DNA of 64,000 bases, from assembly GCF_000698555.1 (NCBI RefSeq), contig NZ_JFHE01000007.1, positions 124,001 through 188,000 of the forward strand, written 5' to 3'. Under the pieces are notes generated by a model. That model saw nothing but the letters and a program-made list of their open reading frames with translations. It ran no database searches and had not been told where the DNA came from. Of this stretch, positions 27,855-37,380 are shown one piece after another. Made by a program: the position numbers and the translations under genes. Source of the DNA: Caballeronia grimmiae (GTDB taxonomy: Bacteria; Pseudomonadota; Gammaproteobacteria; Burkholderiales; Burkholderiaceae). Position 1 is the first letter of the stretch. Each line of letters starts with the position of its first letter.

Positions 27855-28483
27855 AGTCCCAGACGATTCGCGATCTGCGCGAGCTGGACGCCGTTATCGG
27901 CGCCGAATTTCTGCCGTATCACCGATTGATGATTGGCCACGGTCTTCTGACTCAGTCCGAGTTTCTCCGCAATGCTCGGCAGCGTATAACCTTGCACGAG
28001 CAAACGGAGCACTTCGAACTCGCGCGCCGATAACTGTCGTCCCGGCGGTCCTTCCTGAATCGTCGCGCGCAGTGCGATCGCCTGCGAAATATCCGGGCTC
28101 AGATAGCAAACGCGACGCGCAACGGAGCGCACCGCTTCGACGAGCACATCGGGCGCGCTGGCTTTCGTGACATAACCGCGCGCGCCGGCGTCGAGCGCAC
28201 GGCGCACGAAGATCGCTTCCTCGTGGACGCTGAAGATCAGCACGCGTGCATGCGGCTCGCGTGCAAGCATACGACGCATCGCTTCGATACCGCTTGCGCC
28301 GGGTAACGCAAGGTCCATGACGACGACATCGGGCTGCAACGCGCAGAACTTCTGATAAGCCTGCGCGGCATCCGCCGCTTCGCCCGCGACGCTGACATCG
28401 GGGCTGAGTTCCAGCAGACGCTTGTAGCCTTCGCGCACGACGGCGTGATCGTCTACGAGCAGCACGGAGATATCGGCATGCAT
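27782..28483 (-). CDS. NarL/LuxR-family response regulator
   Basis: A 233-residue protein with a receiver domain (DD at 11-12, phospho-Asp57 in VVVMDLALPG, Lys in GYVTKASAPD) and a LuxR helix-turn-helix (LSAREFEVLRLLVQGYTLPSIAEKLGLSQKTVANHQSVIRQKFG). Its ATG is 2 bp after the pqqE stop, so it is probably co-transcribed with pqqBCDE. The last ~19 residues are an unconserved tail encoded antisense to the end of the kinase gene. By analogy with the exa/ped systems of pseudomonads it may regulate PQQ-dependent dehydrogenase genes. Targets are not visible here. Confidence 0.86.
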   Translation of the reverse strand: MHADISVLLVDDHAVVREGYKRLLELSPDVSVAGEAADAAQAYQKFCALQPDVVVMDLALPGASGIEAMRRMLAREPHARVLIFSVHEEAIFVRRALDAGARGYVTKASAPDVLVEAVRSVARRVCYLSPDISQAIALRATIQEGPPGRQLSAREFEVLRLLVQGYTLPSIAEKLGLSQKTVANHQSVIRQKFGADNGVQLAQIANRLGLHFSDLTGAPDAPSFGSLGNGRPA

Positions 28484-28485
28484 GA

Positions 28486-29676
28486 TTATTTTTCTCCGAC
28501 TTCCGATCCATCCGTTCGATGCGTCGAAGCGAGCCGCCGCGAATTGGCATCGTTACGAAAGACGATGGGCTGTTCCTGCGGCTCTTGTCTCATCGAGGCC
28601 GCGCGCACTACTTCGATTACCCGCTCATGGTGCGCGGACTTATCGCAAACGGGGTCCGCATTCGCTGGGTCTTGCGTCAGCAGATAGGCCTGACAGCGGC
28701 ATCCACCGAGATCGATTGTTTTCTCATCGCAACTGCGGCATGGCTCTTTCATCCAGCCAAAGCCGCGAAAGCGGTTGAATGCATCGCTTTCGTACCAGAT
28801 GTCCTTGAGCGGCGTGTCGATCACGTTGGGAAACGTGAGACCCGGAAGCGAGCGCGCCGTATGACAGGGCAGCGCGGCACCGTCCGGCGCGATGCCGAGA
28901 AACACCGAACCCCAGCCGTTCATGCAGCGCTTCGGGCGACGCTCGTAGTAGTCGGGCACCACGAAGAATATCTTGCACTTGTCGCCGATTTCCTTGCGAT
29001 ACCGTTCGACCACGGCTTCCGCTTCCTGCAACTGCTCGGCGGTCGGCATGAGTTGCGCACGGTTCGCATGCGCCCAGCCGTAGTACTGCGTATTGGCGAG
29101 TTCCAGATACTCCGCGCCCATGGCGAGCGCCATGTCGATGATGCGCCCGATATGCGGCAGGTTATAGCGATGCAGCACGCAATTGAGCACCATCGGAAAG
29201 TCATGCGCCTTGATGAGACCGGCGACGCGCTTCTTCAGATCGAATGTCTTCGTGCTCGATAGAAAGTCGTTCAGCTCCTGCGTGGAGTCCTGAAACGAAA
29301 GCTGAATGTGATCGAGGCCCGCGTCCTTGAGCGCGGTAAGGCGCTTGTCCGTCAGGCCGATGCCCGAGGTGATGAGGTTCGTATAGAAGCCGAGCTTGCG
29401 GGCTTCACCGACGAGCGTTTCGAGGTCATCGCGCAAGAGCGGTTCGCCACCGGAAAAGCCCAGTTGCGCCGCGCCTAATGCACGCGCCTGACGCAATACG
29501 TCGAGCCATTGCGCCGTATCCAGTTCGCGCGAATGGTCCGTGTAATTCACCGGGTTGTAGCAGAAGACGCAGTGCAGCGGACAGCGATACGTCAATTCAG
29601 CAAGCAGCCACAACGGCGGCGCAATGGGCGTCCCTTCGTGTTCTGGCTTGGCGATGGGTTCGGAAAGATCCGTCAT
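28486..29676 (-). CDS. pqqE: PQQ synthase radical-SAM enzyme PqqE
   Basis: Forms the Glu-Tyr carbon-carbon crosslink in PqqA, first step of pyrroloquinoline quinone synthesis, with PqqD as chaperone. The 396-residue protein has the radical-SAM motif RCPLHCVFCYNP (Cys32, 36, 39). LGFSGGEPLLRDDLETLV is the SAM-binding GGEP region. The C-terminal SPASM cysteines are present in CMNGWGS, CHTARS, CRSCDEK and GGCRCQA. It follows pqqD by 12 bp and ends 2 bp before the response regulator. Confidence 0.96.
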   Translation of the reverse strand: MTDLSEPIAKPEHEGTPIAPPLWLLAELTYRCPLHCVFCYNPVNYTDHSRELDTAQWLDVLRQARALGAAQLGFSGGEPLLRDDLETLVGEARKLGFYTNLITSGIGLTDKRLTALKDAGLDHIQLSFQDSTQELNDFLSSTKTFDLKKRVAGLIKAHDFPMVLNCVLHRYNLPHIGRIIDMALAMGAEYLELANTQYYGWAHANRAQLMPTAEQLQEAEAVVERYRKEIGDKCKIFFVVPDYYERRPKRCMNGWGSVFLGIAPDGAALPCHTARSLPGLTFPNVIDTPLKDIWYESDAFNRFRGFGWMKEPCRSCDEKTIDLGGCRCQAYLLTQDPANADPVCDKSAHHERVIEVVRAASMRQEPQEQPIVFRNDANSRRLASTHRTDGSEVGEK

Positions 29677-29688
29677 GCTTGCACCTTT

Positions 29689-29997
29689 TCACTCCAGCCA
29701 GCCACGCGCACGCGCGCCGGCGATGAACGCGCGCACATCGTCGCCGAGACCGGCTGCGTTGAACGCCTGTTCCAGATCGGCGACGAGCGCGGGAATATCG
29801 CGCGTGCCATCGCAACGAAGCAGGATTTGCGCGGCGCTCTGATTGAGCTTCACCATGCCTTCGGGGTAAAGCAGCACGTGCGCGTCTTGCGCAGGCTCCC
29901 ATTGCAGGCGAAAGAGACGCTTGAGCTTCGGACGCAAGGCATCGTCCGGAGCGTCGACGGCTTCGTTTATGCGCTGAGTCGGATTCATGTCGCTCAT
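29689..29997 (-). CDS. pqqD: PqqA-binding chaperone PqqD
   Basis: A 102-residue member of the PqqD family that presents the PqqA peptide to PqqE. The core is [21 protein letters not shown], then [20 protein letters not shown] and a helical end. Its ATG at 29997 overlaps the pqqC stop by 4 bp; an in-frame ATG three codons later is an alternative. Confidence 0.94.
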   Translation of the reverse strand: MSDMNPTQRINEAVDAPDDALRPKLKRLFRLQWEPAQDAHVLLYPEGMVKLNQSAAQILLRCDGTRDIPALVADLEQAFNAAGLGDDVRAFIAGARARGWLE

Positions 29998-30752
29998 GCC
30001 GGGAACGCCTTTTCAATTGAATCGAGCATGGTCCAAAGAATATCCAGCTTGAATTGCAGGATATCGAGTGCACGTTGCTGTTGCTCGCGCGTGGTGAAAT
30101 GCGAGAGCGTCACTTCGAGACCATGTTCGACGTCACGCTGCGCAAGCGACACGCGCGAGCGAAAATATGCGAGCCCTTCCGGTTCAATCCACGTGTAATG
30201 CTCGGGCCACGTGGCAAGCCGGTCCTTATGAATCTGTGGTGCGAACATCTCCGTCAGCGACGAGCACACCGATTCCTGCCACGGTGCGCGGCGTGCGAAG
30301 TTCACGTAGGCATCGACGGCGAAGCGCACGCCCGGCGTCACGAGCCGAAGCGACCAGAGATCGTCGCGCGAGAGTCCGACTGCATCGCCGAGACGCGCCC
30401 ATGCTTCGATGCCGCCGGGCTGTTCTTCATAACCGTCGTGATCGAGAATACGCAGCACCCAGCGGCGGCGCGTCTCGCGATCGGGGCAGTTGGACATGAC
30501 CGCCGCGTCTTTGAGCGGAATGTTGATCTGATAGTAGAAGCGGTTCGCGACCCAGCCGCGTATCTGCTCACGCGAGCATCCTCCGCTATTCATCTTCACG
30601 TTGAACGGATGATGAATGTGGTACGACGTGCCCTTCGCGCGCAGTTGCTCTTCGAACTGCTCGCGCGTCCATGCGGGGCCGGCTTCCTTCAGTGCGGTGA
30701 AGTGCGGGCCGGTCGTGGGGTTCAGCATCGGCGTGAAAGCGTTGCCAGTCAT
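29994..30752 (-). CDS. pqqC: Pyrroloquinoline-quinone synthase PqqC
   Basis: A 252-residue cofactorless oxidase that carries out ring closure and the final eight-electron oxidation to PQQ. Recognisable segments are [58 protein letters not shown] and [20 protein letters not shown]. The length is typical. It lies 19 bp downstream of pqqB and overlaps pqqD by 4 bp. Confidence 0.96.
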   Translation of the reverse strand: MTGNAFTPMLNPTTGPHFTALKEAGPAWTREQFEEQLRAKGTSYHIHHPFNVKMNSGGCSREQIRGWVANRFYYQINIPLKDAAVMSNCPDRETRRRWVLRILDHDGYEEQPGGIEAWARLGDAVGLSRDDLWSLRLVTPGVRFAVDAYVNFARRAPWQESVCSSLTEMFAPQIHKDRLATWPEHYTWIEPEGLAYFRSRVSLAQRDVEHGLEVTLSHFTTREQQQRALDILQFKLDILWTMLDSIEKAFPA

Positions 30753-30771
30753 TCAATGATTCTCCGCGATG

Positions 30772-31692
30772 TCATAGCTCGAAGCTCATGCCGTCATGCG
30801 CCACTTCGATGCCATGCTCCGATAGCATGCGCCGTTCGGGTCCGTCCTCGATCAGGATAGGGTTCGTGTTGTTGATATGGATGAGCACCTTGCGCACGTC
30901 CGCGCGGCCGATCGAATCAAGCACTTCGATCATGCCGCCGGGACCGCTTTGCGCGAGATGTCCCATATCCGCGCCGGTTTTCTTCGTCAGGCCGAGGCGG
31001 ATCATTTCGTCGTCGGTCCACACGGTGCCGTCGACAAGCAAGAGGTCAGCGGCGCGCATCGCATCGAGGACATGCGGTTCGAGTGCGCCGAGGCCGGGCG
31101 CATAGAACGCGCGCTTGCCCGTGACGTTGTTCGTGAACATGAGGCCGATGTTGTCGCCCACTTCCGGCGCTTCGCGATGCGGCGAATAAGGCGGCGCTTT
31201 GCTCGACAGCGGCAGCGCATCGATGCTGACGCGCGGCAGTTCGGGCACGCCGAACGCTGCGCCATCGAGCGCAATGCGGCGATGCTCGACGCCGCAGTAA
31301 TGCGAAAGAATGGATGTGACCGGAAAGCCGGTCGACAGGTCCTGCCATACCGCGTCGGTCGTATAGAGCGGCAACGGCGTGCCGCGCTCGCGCAACATCA
31401 ACAGCCCGGTGACGTGGTCGATCTGCGCGTCCATCGTGATGACGGCGGCGATGCCCGTATCGCGCACGCGGCGTGCGGGCTGCAATTCAGGGTTAGCCGC
31501 GATCTGCGCGAGTATGTCCGGCGAAGCGTTGACGAGCAGCCAGTCCTCGCCGTTGTCACTGACCGCAATCGACGACTGCGTTCTGGCACGCGCGGCAATG
31601 ACGCCGCGGCGCACGCCGTCGCAATTGCGGCAGTTGCAGTTCCATTGCGGAAAGCCGCCGCCTGCCGATGAGCCCAACACGCGAATCTTCAT
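30772..31692 (-). CDS. pqqB: PqqB, metallo-beta-lactamase-fold hydroxylase of PQQ synthesis
   Basis: A 306-residue protein beginning [20 protein letters not shown], with the family's CNCRNC zinc-binding cysteine motif and the active-site region [35 protein letters not shown] is also typical. In PQQ synthesis it acts on the crosslinked peptide-derived diamino acid. It lies 22 bp after the cytochrome b561 gene. The usual upstream partner pqqA is not here; it sits alone at 42862-42936. Confidence 0.95.
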   Translation of the reverse strand: MKIRVLGSSAGGGFPQWNCNCRNCDGVRRGVIAARARTQSSIAVSDNGEDWLLVNASPDILAQIAANPELQPARRVRDTGIAAVITMDAQIDHVTGLLMLRERGTPLPLYTTDAVWQDLSTGFPVTSILSHYCGVEHRRIALDGAAFGVPELPRVSIDALPLSSKAPPYSPHREAPEVGDNIGLMFTNNVTGKRAFYAPGLGALEPHVLDAMRAADLLLVDGTVWTDDEMIRLGLTKKTGADMGHLAQSGPGGMIEVLDSIGRADVRKVLIHINNTNPILIEDGPERRMLSEHGIEVAHDGMSFEL

Positions 31693-31714
31693 CGTCAGGT
31701 CCTGCGCGAAAACG

Positions 31715-32284
31715 TCATGGCCACATTCTCCTTAACAGCCCGTCTTTATCGATGAGCTGATGCTTCATTGCGCCTAGAAAATGAAGAACGATCAACGCGG
31801 CCAGCATCCATGCAATGAAACCATGCATGCCGAAGAACAATTCGCGCATTGCTTTATCGTCCGATCCCCATTGTGGCAGAAGCACGCCCCAGAAGCGCGT
31901 GCCGTATTTGTTGAACGACGAGCCGAGATAGCCGGTCAGCGGCATCGCGACCATGCCTGCGTATAAAAGACCCTGCGTGGTGCTCGCGGCGGCGCGTTGC
32001 CACGCTCCCATCGGCGGCAGAGGCGGCCGGCCATAGGCCAGGCGTACCAGGATGCGGATCAGCACCAGCAGGAAAATCGTCAAACCGAGCGACTTATGGA
32101 AGTTGATGACGGTCGACTTGAACGCCAGTCCGCGTGGCAGGCCCACCATATAAAAGCCGATGCACAGCATCGCAATGATGGCGATGGCGATGATCCAGTG
32201 CAGCGCAATCAGCGGCCGGGCGAAGCGTTCGTTCGCCACCGTCGACCGGCCGGGCGTCGCGGGCCGGGTGCCGACTGCGGTCAT
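31715..32284 (-). CDS. Cytochrome b561-type membrane protein
   Basis: A 189-residue four-helix inner-membrane protein of the bacterial cytochrome b561 family. Likely haem ligands are His residues in [55 protein letters not shown] and following. It probably transfers electrons between quinones and a periplasmic partner. It is placed between fhcC (63 bp) and pqqB (22 bp) in one strand run, which suggests a role in electron transfer linked to the PQQ or C1 pathway. Direct evidence of that partner is lacking. Confidence 0.85.
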   Translation of the reverse strand: MTAVGTRPATPGRSTVANERFARPLIALHWIIAIAIIAMLCIGFYMVGLPRGLAFKSTVINFHKSLGLTIFLLVLIRILVRLAYGRPPLPPMGAWQRAAASTTQGLLYAGMVAMPLTGYLGSSFNKYGTRFWGVLLPQWGSDDKAMRELFFGMHGFIAWMLAALIVLHFLGAMKHQLIDKDGLLRRMWP

Positions 32285-32347
32285 GGCGTGCCTCCTTCGC
32301 GAAAGGGCATTGGTGCGGCGGATAGAGGGTCCATTGTTATCGTCGTT

Positions 32348-33169
32348 TCATGAATTGGCGATCAGCAATTCCCCCCGTCCGTCTACGGCAAGATCACCGG
32401 TATAGCGCTTCGGCAATGCGTTTTGCGCGAGCGTCGAGAAAGGCGCGATCTCTTTGGCGAGCATGCGCGCAAGCAGTCGCCAGAAGACATCGAAGCCGCG
32501 TCCGCCTTCCGTGAAGGTCGGTGGAACGCGTGAGGGGTTCTTCAATAATACGACCGTGCCGCGCCGCATACCATAGCCCAGGTGTGCGCCCGTTTGTCCT
32601 GCGACACAGACCGTCCCTGCTACGATGCGCGACGCAGCAAAATCCCCGGTATTTCCGCCGATGAGCACGGTGCCGCGCCGCATGCGGTCCGCAAGGCGCG
32701 CGCCAGCATCGCCGTGGACGACGAGCGTTCCGCCGCTCATGCCTTCCATGTTGCCGGGCAGCGCGCTCGCCGCGAAGTCGCCGACGTTGCCTTGAATGGT
32801 CACGCGTCCCGCTTGCATCTCGCATGCGATGAACCGGCCCGCATTGCCTTCAATCGACAGTTCGCCGCCCGACATGCCGATACCCGCGTAGTCGCCCGCA
32901 TTGCCGTGAATCGTGAGCTTGCCTTCTGTAAGCGACGCGCCGATGCGATCGAGCCACGCCACATCGCCTTCTATGCGCAGCGAGGCATCGGTTGCATCGG
33001 CCTCGGCGATGTCGAAAAGATCGCCGATCGCGCACGTTTCACCGTCTGCGTGCAGCGGCAGTCTTGCACGTTCCGTAGACGACATTTGCGCTAGCGTCGC
33101 AGGAAGTAATTTGGACCCATCCACGCGAAATGCAGGCGCACTTTTTACGCGCAGCGTGAAGGCGTTCAT
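32348..33169 (-). CDS. fhcC: Formyltransferase/hydrolase complex subunit C (formylmethanofuran dehydrogenase subunit C family)
   Basis: A 273-residue subunit of the Fhc complex that converts formyl-H4MPT to formate by way of methylofuran. The middle is a right-handed beta-helix made of repeats such as LTIHGNAGDYAGIGMSGGEL, VTIQGNVGDFAASALPGN and VLIGGNTGDFAASRI, as in the GltB-C/FwdC-type domain. Its ATG overlaps the fhcD stop by 4 bp. It is the last of the four fhc genes. Confidence 0.94.
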   Translation of the reverse strand: MNAFTLRVKSAPAFRVDGSKLLPATLAQMSSTERARLPLHADGETCAIGDLFDIAEADATDASLRIEGDVAWLDRIGASLTEGKLTIHGNAGDYAGIGMSGGELSIEGNAGRFIACEMQAGRVTIQGNVGDFAASALPGNMEGMSGGTLVVHGDAGARLADRMRRGTVLIGGNTGDFAASRIVAGTVCVAGQTGAHLGYGMRRGTVVLLKNPSRVPPTFTEGGRGFDVFWRLLARMLAKEIAPFSTLAQNALPKRYTGDLAVDGRGELLIANS

Positions 33170-34116
33170 GCGCGTGCTCCAGTGACGCCAGCGGATAACT
33201 CATGCAACTTGAAGTGATAAGGCCCGAGTTTGCCGCCATAGTTTCCGGCTGAAATGCGCAAGACTCCGCCTGTGCGTCCGATAGACGTGGCTGCTGTGAT
33301 ACCAGCTGTCATTGCCGCGCCGACGTCGGCATCGGTGAGACCGTCGATCACGATTTCGAGCACGCACGCCACTTCCGGAGTGAGTTCGCTTTTCTTCGAC
33401 AAGCCGACGAGCGTGGGACAAAACGCATCGTTGGTGGATGCCGTCGCGCCTTTGTACTTCGAACCGATCTTCGACCCGGAACGCACGACGCCGCCCGGAA
33501 ACGGCGTAATGACATTGGGCAGCTTGTGCATTGCGGCAACGGCGGCTTCTGCCGCATGCAATGCGCTGTCGATGTCACGCGCAAGAAACAGCAGGTTGCC
33601 GCCGCCCACTGCCTTGACCGTTGCAGTGAATTCTTCGCACACGAATTCGCCGTCCATGACGGGCACGCGCCAATAGCGCGTCGTGCCAAGCACTTTCGAT
33701 ATCTGAAAGCCATCGCCGAAGAAGCGCAGGCCAGCGCCAAGCGGTGCATTGTCGGAGAGCGGCGCACGGCTGGTCGACGGATCGATTCCGCCATAGACGG
33801 CCGTCGTCGGGCACGTCAATACGCATTGCCCGACGCGACGCGCAACCTGCTTCGCCAATTCCTTCGACGACACCGCGAAGATCAGCACCGATATGCCTGG
33901 CCTTCCGTCGGGAGTTTCATCGCCAGCAAGGTCGCGTTCGATGCCCGCCTCGCATCCGCAATCGATGACGGACGTGGCGAATCCCGTCAGCGAATTGGCG
34001 GCATGACGCGCCCACGTCGCTGTATGCGCAGTGATGATCAGACGCGTCGCCTTCATCGGGAAGGCTTCTGCGAAGGTATCGTCGATCTCGGTGTCGTTGA
34101 TGCGCATGGTGGTCAT
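33166..34116 (-). CDS. fhcD: Formylmethanofuran:H4MPT formyltransferase subunit (FhcD)
   Basis: About 316 residues. It transfers the formyl group from formyl-H4MPT to methylofuran. The family N-terminus is MRINDTEIDDTFAEAFPMKA, followed by VIDCGCEAGIERDL, GGIDPSTSR and TPFPGGVVRSGSKIGSKYKG. The start at 34116 (MTTMRIND) overlaps the fhcA stop by 4 bp and implies coupling; 34107 (MRIND) matches homologues better and is the alternative. The frame is open to 34167 but extends into fhcA coding sequence. Confidence 0.94.
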   Translation of the reverse strand: MTTMRINDTEIDDTFAEAFPMKATRLIITAHTATWARHAANSLTGFATSVIDCGCEAGIERDLAGDETPDGRPGISVLIFAVSSKELAKQVARRVGQCVLTCPTTAVYGGIDPSTSRAPLSDNAPLGAGLRFFGDGFQISKVLGTTRYWRVPVMDGEFVCEEFTATVKAVGGGNLLFLARDIDSALHAAEAAVAAMHKLPNVITPFPGGVVRSGSKIGSKYKGATASTNDAFCPTLVGLSKKSELTPEVACVLEIVIDGLTDADVGAAMTAGITAATSIGRTGGVLRISAGNYGGKLGPYHFKLHELSAGVTGARA

Positions 34117-35804
34117 CGCCGTTCGCATGCGACGGGCAAGAGCTTGCCGCCGTTGCAGACCGTACACATTTCGTCGTCGCCGATCGCGATGTTTTCGAAC
34201 CTTCCCGCCAGATTCGCGTGCGTGTAGTCGCGCACGCGTTGTTCGATTGCGCGGTCATAGTCGGGCGTCACGAAGTGAATCCCGCCCGTTGGCGTTTGCA
34301 GCAAGGTTCCGTCGCGCGCAATGAGTTCGCCGTCCTTGAACACGAATGCGGGCGACGTGAACATGCGCTCGCGATCCGCGTCTTCCCGATACACCGCGAT
34401 ATCCGCCGCCGCGCCCGCGCCCAGATGCCCGCGATCGGCGAGACCAAGCAGACGCGCGGGGCCGGCACGAGTGATGATGGCTATTTCATAAAGAGAGAGT
34501 TCGCGTGTGATTCCACTGAGCACGCTTGCGACTTTTGCATCGGCGTTCAGCTTGTCGAGTTGTTCGTCGCGAAACGGCTTGTCCATCAACAGGCGGATCA
34601 GATGCGGATAGCTCGTGAACGGTCCGCCATTGGGATGATCGGTGGTCATCGATACGCGCCACGGATCATCGACGAGCAGAAAGATCTCCAGCCCGATGAT
34701 CCACTGCAGCGCATTGACGAAGCTCTGCTCGCGATACCGAAATGGCACGACGCCGCATCCGCCGTCGCATTCGATATCGCCCAGTATCCATTTGCGAGGA
34801 CGCGAAAGCGGTGCATTGCGGAACTGCATCATCGTGTCGCCGGATGCGGAGACCGTCTGGCCGAAGATGATCTGGCCGACATCGATCGTTACGTGCGGCC
34901 GTGCATTGACCGCTTCCGCGATGGCGCGTGCGCCCGATGAGAACTTGAGCGGCCCTTCGGTTCCATAGCTATGGAACTGGATATGCGTGAGATGGATGGG
35001 CAGGCCATCGGATGCGTCCATTGTCGCGATCGTCGAATGCACGTTGCCCGGCACACCGAGATTGCTCGCGTGCACATGCAGCGGATGCGGCACGCGCAGT
35101 TCGCTTAACGCGCGCGTCAACGTCCTTAGCACGTCGCGCGGCGTGATGCCGTAATGCACGTGTCCTTCGTCGAGATCGAGCGAACGCTGATTGAACTTGA
35201 AGGCGGAGATGCCGCCGGGATTCACGACCTTGACGCCGAGCGCCTTGTTCGCGTCGATGGTCCAGCCGACGTAATCGCGCATGCGCTCGAAGTCTTCGTT
35301 GGCCGCGAGCATTTGCAGGAAGAGTTCGTCGTTGCCCATCATCACGTAGGCGCCGTGATCGATGATCGGCGTATCGCCCATTTCGAGGTGCGTGTGCCGT
35401 GCGTTGGATGCGACCATTGCCGGTTCGAACGCGGCGGTGTAGCCCATTTCCGCATAACGATAGCCGGTGGCAAGCGTTCCGGGCGCGCATGTTCCGCACG
35501 AGGGCAGGCGCATATAGCGGCCTTCGCCGGGCTTGTCGGGGATGGCGCGTGCATCGTTGCGATGATCTTCCGGCAGCAGCAGGCGCGACAGATTGGTCTT
35601 GCCGCCGCCGATATGCGAATGCAGGTCGATGCCGCCGGCCATCGCGATCATGCCGCTCGCATCGAAGTCCCGTTCGGGCGGAATGCTTTCGCTCTGCGCG
35701 TTATCGACGATGCGGCCATCGCGAATGATGATGTCGCGCCGGACGCCGTCGATGCCGTTCGCCGGATCGTAGACGGCTGCGCCTCTGATGCGCGTGAGGC
35801 TCAT
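34113..35804 (-). CDS. fhcA: Formyltransferase/hydrolase complex catalytic subunit A (amidohydrolase fold)
   Basis: A 563-residue amidohydrolase-superfamily protein that hydrolyses formyl-methylofuran to formate. It has the metal-binding motif GGIDLHSHIGGGKTNL and the FwdA-like segments LPSCGTCAPGTLATGYRYAE, HPLHVHASNLGVPGN and VSMTTDHPNGGPFTSYPHLI. Both ends overlap neighbours by 4 bp (fhcB upstream, fhcD downstream), so the four subunits are translationally coupled. Confidence 0.95.
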   Translation of the reverse strand: MSLTRIRGAAVYDPANGIDGVRRDIIIRDGRIVDNAQSESIPPERDFDASGMIAMAGGIDLHSHIGGGKTNLSRLLLPEDHRNDARAIPDKPGEGRYMRLPSCGTCAPGTLATGYRYAEMGYTAAFEPAMVASNARHTHLEMGDTPIIDHGAYVMMGNDELFLQMLAANEDFERMRDYVGWTIDANKALGVKVVNPGGISAFKFNQRSLDLDEGHVHYGITPRDVLRTLTRALSELRVPHPLHVHASNLGVPGNVHSTIATMDASDGLPIHLTHIQFHSYGTEGPLKFSSGARAIAEAVNARPHVTIDVGQIIFGQTVSASGDTMMQFRNAPLSRPRKWILGDIECDGGCGVVPFRYREQSFVNALQWIIGLEIFLLVDDPWRVSMTTDHPNGGPFTSYPHLIRLLMDKPFRDEQLDKLNADAKVASVLSGITRELSLYEIAIITRAGPARLLGLADRGHLGAGAAADIAVYREDADRERMFTSPAFVFKDGELIARDGTLLQTPTGGIHFVTPDYDRAIEQRVRDYTHANLAGRFENIAIGDDEMCTVCNGGKLLPVACERR

Positions 35805-37051
35805 TGCGGCCTCCTTGCGCGGACTAGTTCGCTGGCGATTGCGGCCACGGTTGGGAAGGCCGTATCGCGTGCAGCGACGAGCGGCACGACGACCGAGGCA
35901 TCGACGCGAAAAAGGTGGCCGTTGCTATCGATGCCGGGTGTCGCGACGGGGATGAAGACCGTGCTTGCGTTGCGCGCGTGGTGCGTCGTTGCGGGATGGC
36001 CGAGGATGATGGCGGGCACGTCGTCGGGTAGCGACGAAGGCAGTGGCTCGGGGCCGAAGCTCGATATCCATAGCAATGCGTCGATCTCCTTGCGGCGCAA
36101 TAAGTCGTCGGTGCGATAGCGGTGCGAATCATGTTCGACCGGCACGCCATACGCGACGCGCGTGCGCAACGGAAAGCCCGTTAGCCATGTGACGGTTTGA
36201 TTGACTGAGAGTGCGCCGTCGTCGCCGGTCAGCGCAAGTGCGCCTGCGCGTGTGGTGCGATTGATCGTCTTGACGATGCGGTTGATCGCTTCGATGGCGA
36301 GGGCTGCGTGCGGAGCGGGCAGCGTGGCGGGTTCGTAGACGAATGCGGTGTAGTGCGCGGTGTGGATGCGTTCGAGCAATGCTTCGAGTTGTTGCGCGGT
36401 TTGCGCGTCGGCGAGCGCATCGGCGTTGCGGCCTTCCGTCAGCGCGGACCACAGAGCGAGGATGTCGAAGGGATCGGTGTTTGGCAGTATCGCTTTGGCG
36501 TTGGTGCTTGCAGCGGGATCTGTGTCGCATCCGACGAAGACGATATCGGTTTGACGGTCGAGGTTGAGCACGCGTTCATAGAAGCGCGGATAGCGCCGCG
36601 ATGGTTCGCACGCGATGACGACGATCAGATCGGCGCGCGAGCGTATCTCCGATAGCGTGGTGAAGAATGAGCCGCGATCCTGTAGCGCAAGTGTGCTGGC
36701 GGCGAGCGCGTCGCCGTGCAGATGATCGAGGATGGCGCCGCTGTGTGCCGCGAGTTCGTATAGCGCGCGTGCGCCGGCGATGTCGGTTGCTAGTCCGCTG
36801 AAGAGCGGACGGCGGGCTTGTTCCAGGATTTTTGCCGCTTCGGATAGTGCTGCGGGTAGGTCCGTAATTTGGCCATTTATCTGGGGGGTCTTTGTTGCGT
36901 CGTTGTTCGTGCACGTGGCGAGCGATTTGGTTAGACGCGGACAGGTCGTGTTCAATGCCTCGAGACTCGCAGTCAGCACGATGTCCTCGCATAGCAGCGG
37001 GCAGAAAGGACAGGTTCTTATTGCTGGCGCTTGGGGAGGTGAGCTCGACAT
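35801..37051 (-). CDS. fhcB: Formyltransferase/hydrolase complex subunit B (molybdoenzyme-like)
   Basis: A 416-residue protein of the FwdB/FmdB type. The bacterial form lacks redox function and serves structurally in the Fhc complex. RTCPFCPLLCEDIVL at the N-terminus and LTGDDGALSVNQTVTWLTGF and LLWISSFGPEPLP further on are characteristic. The start at 37051 is needed to include the conserved Cys-rich N-terminus. A sigma-54-like promoter at 37068-37083 would place transcription only about five bases before this ATG, giving an almost leaderless mRNA. It heads the run fhcBADC-b561-pqqBCDE-regulator. Confidence 0.93.
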   Translation of the reverse strand: MSSSPPQAPAIRTCPFCPLLCEDIVLTASLEALNTTCPRLTKSLATCTNNDATKTPQINGQITDLPAALSEAAKILEQARRPLFSGLATDIAGARALYELAAHSGAILDHLHGDALAASTLALQDRGSFFTTLSEIRSRADLIVVIACEPSRRYPRFYERVLNLDRQTDIVFVGCDTDPAASTNAKAILPNTDPFDILALWSALTEGRNADALADAQTAQQLEALLERIHTAHYTAFVYEPATLPAPHAALAIEAINRIVKTINRTTRAGALALTGDDGALSVNQTVTWLTGFPLRTRVAYGVPVEHDSHRYRTDDLLRRKEIDALLWISSFGPEPLPSSLPDDVPAIILGHPATTHHARNASTVFIPVATPGIDSNGHLFRVDASVVVPLVAARDTAFPTVAAIASELVRARRPQ

Positions 37052-37067
37052 AGTGGGCGAGCTTTTA

Positions 37068-37083
37068 GCAAGGTCTATGCCGA
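37068..37083 (-). promoter_or_regulatory. Sigma-54 (-24/-12) promoter upstream of fhcB
   Basis: On the minus strand: TCGGCATAGACCTTGC followed by TA. The GG and GC doublets are exactly 10 bases apart. It matches the peptide promoter at 14 of 16 positions, including spacer bases not required by sigma-54. The predicted start of transcription is around 37056, five or so bases before the fhcB ATG, which is the reason for caution. Confidence 0.68.
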
Positions 37084-37130
37084 ACGGGGGTTTTCGCTGG
37101 CGCTCGGGTTTGGTTGTTTCTCTTCGTTTT

Positions 37131-37380
37131 TTCGTGTCGGTCTATTAGTGTGCCCCTCCCCGGGGCGGGGGTCACTTTCTTGGCTGTCGACCAGAGTTGG
37201 CGCTTTAGCGCCTTACTCTGGTCCCATGCAAAGAAAGTAACCAAAGAAAGCAGCTTTTTTAGGCCCGAAGCACAGTACGCGTGGTTACTTCGTAGAACAT
37301 CAGTGGCGCTCAGCTTGAAGGAGCCTTGAATTACCTTCCGCGCCCGCTGATAACTAACGTCCTCCGAGCCCTTTGGCTCG
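37131..37380 (+). repeat. Burkholderia-type intergenic repeat, copy A (left arm of a large inverted repeat)
   Basis: Starts with TTCGTGTCGGTCTATTAG, then CCCCTCCCCGGGGCGGGG, ACTTTCTT (37174-37181), a 49-bp hairpin-forming core (37182-37230), AAGAAAGT (37231-37238), and AACCAAAGAAAGCAGC with a T-run. It continues with sequence through 37380 (ending CTTTGGCTCG) that is matched in inverted orientation by copy B. It lies directly upstream of the fhcB promoter. Compared with copy C, the 49-bp core is exactly reverse-complemented while the flanks keep the same orientation. Confidence 0.85.
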
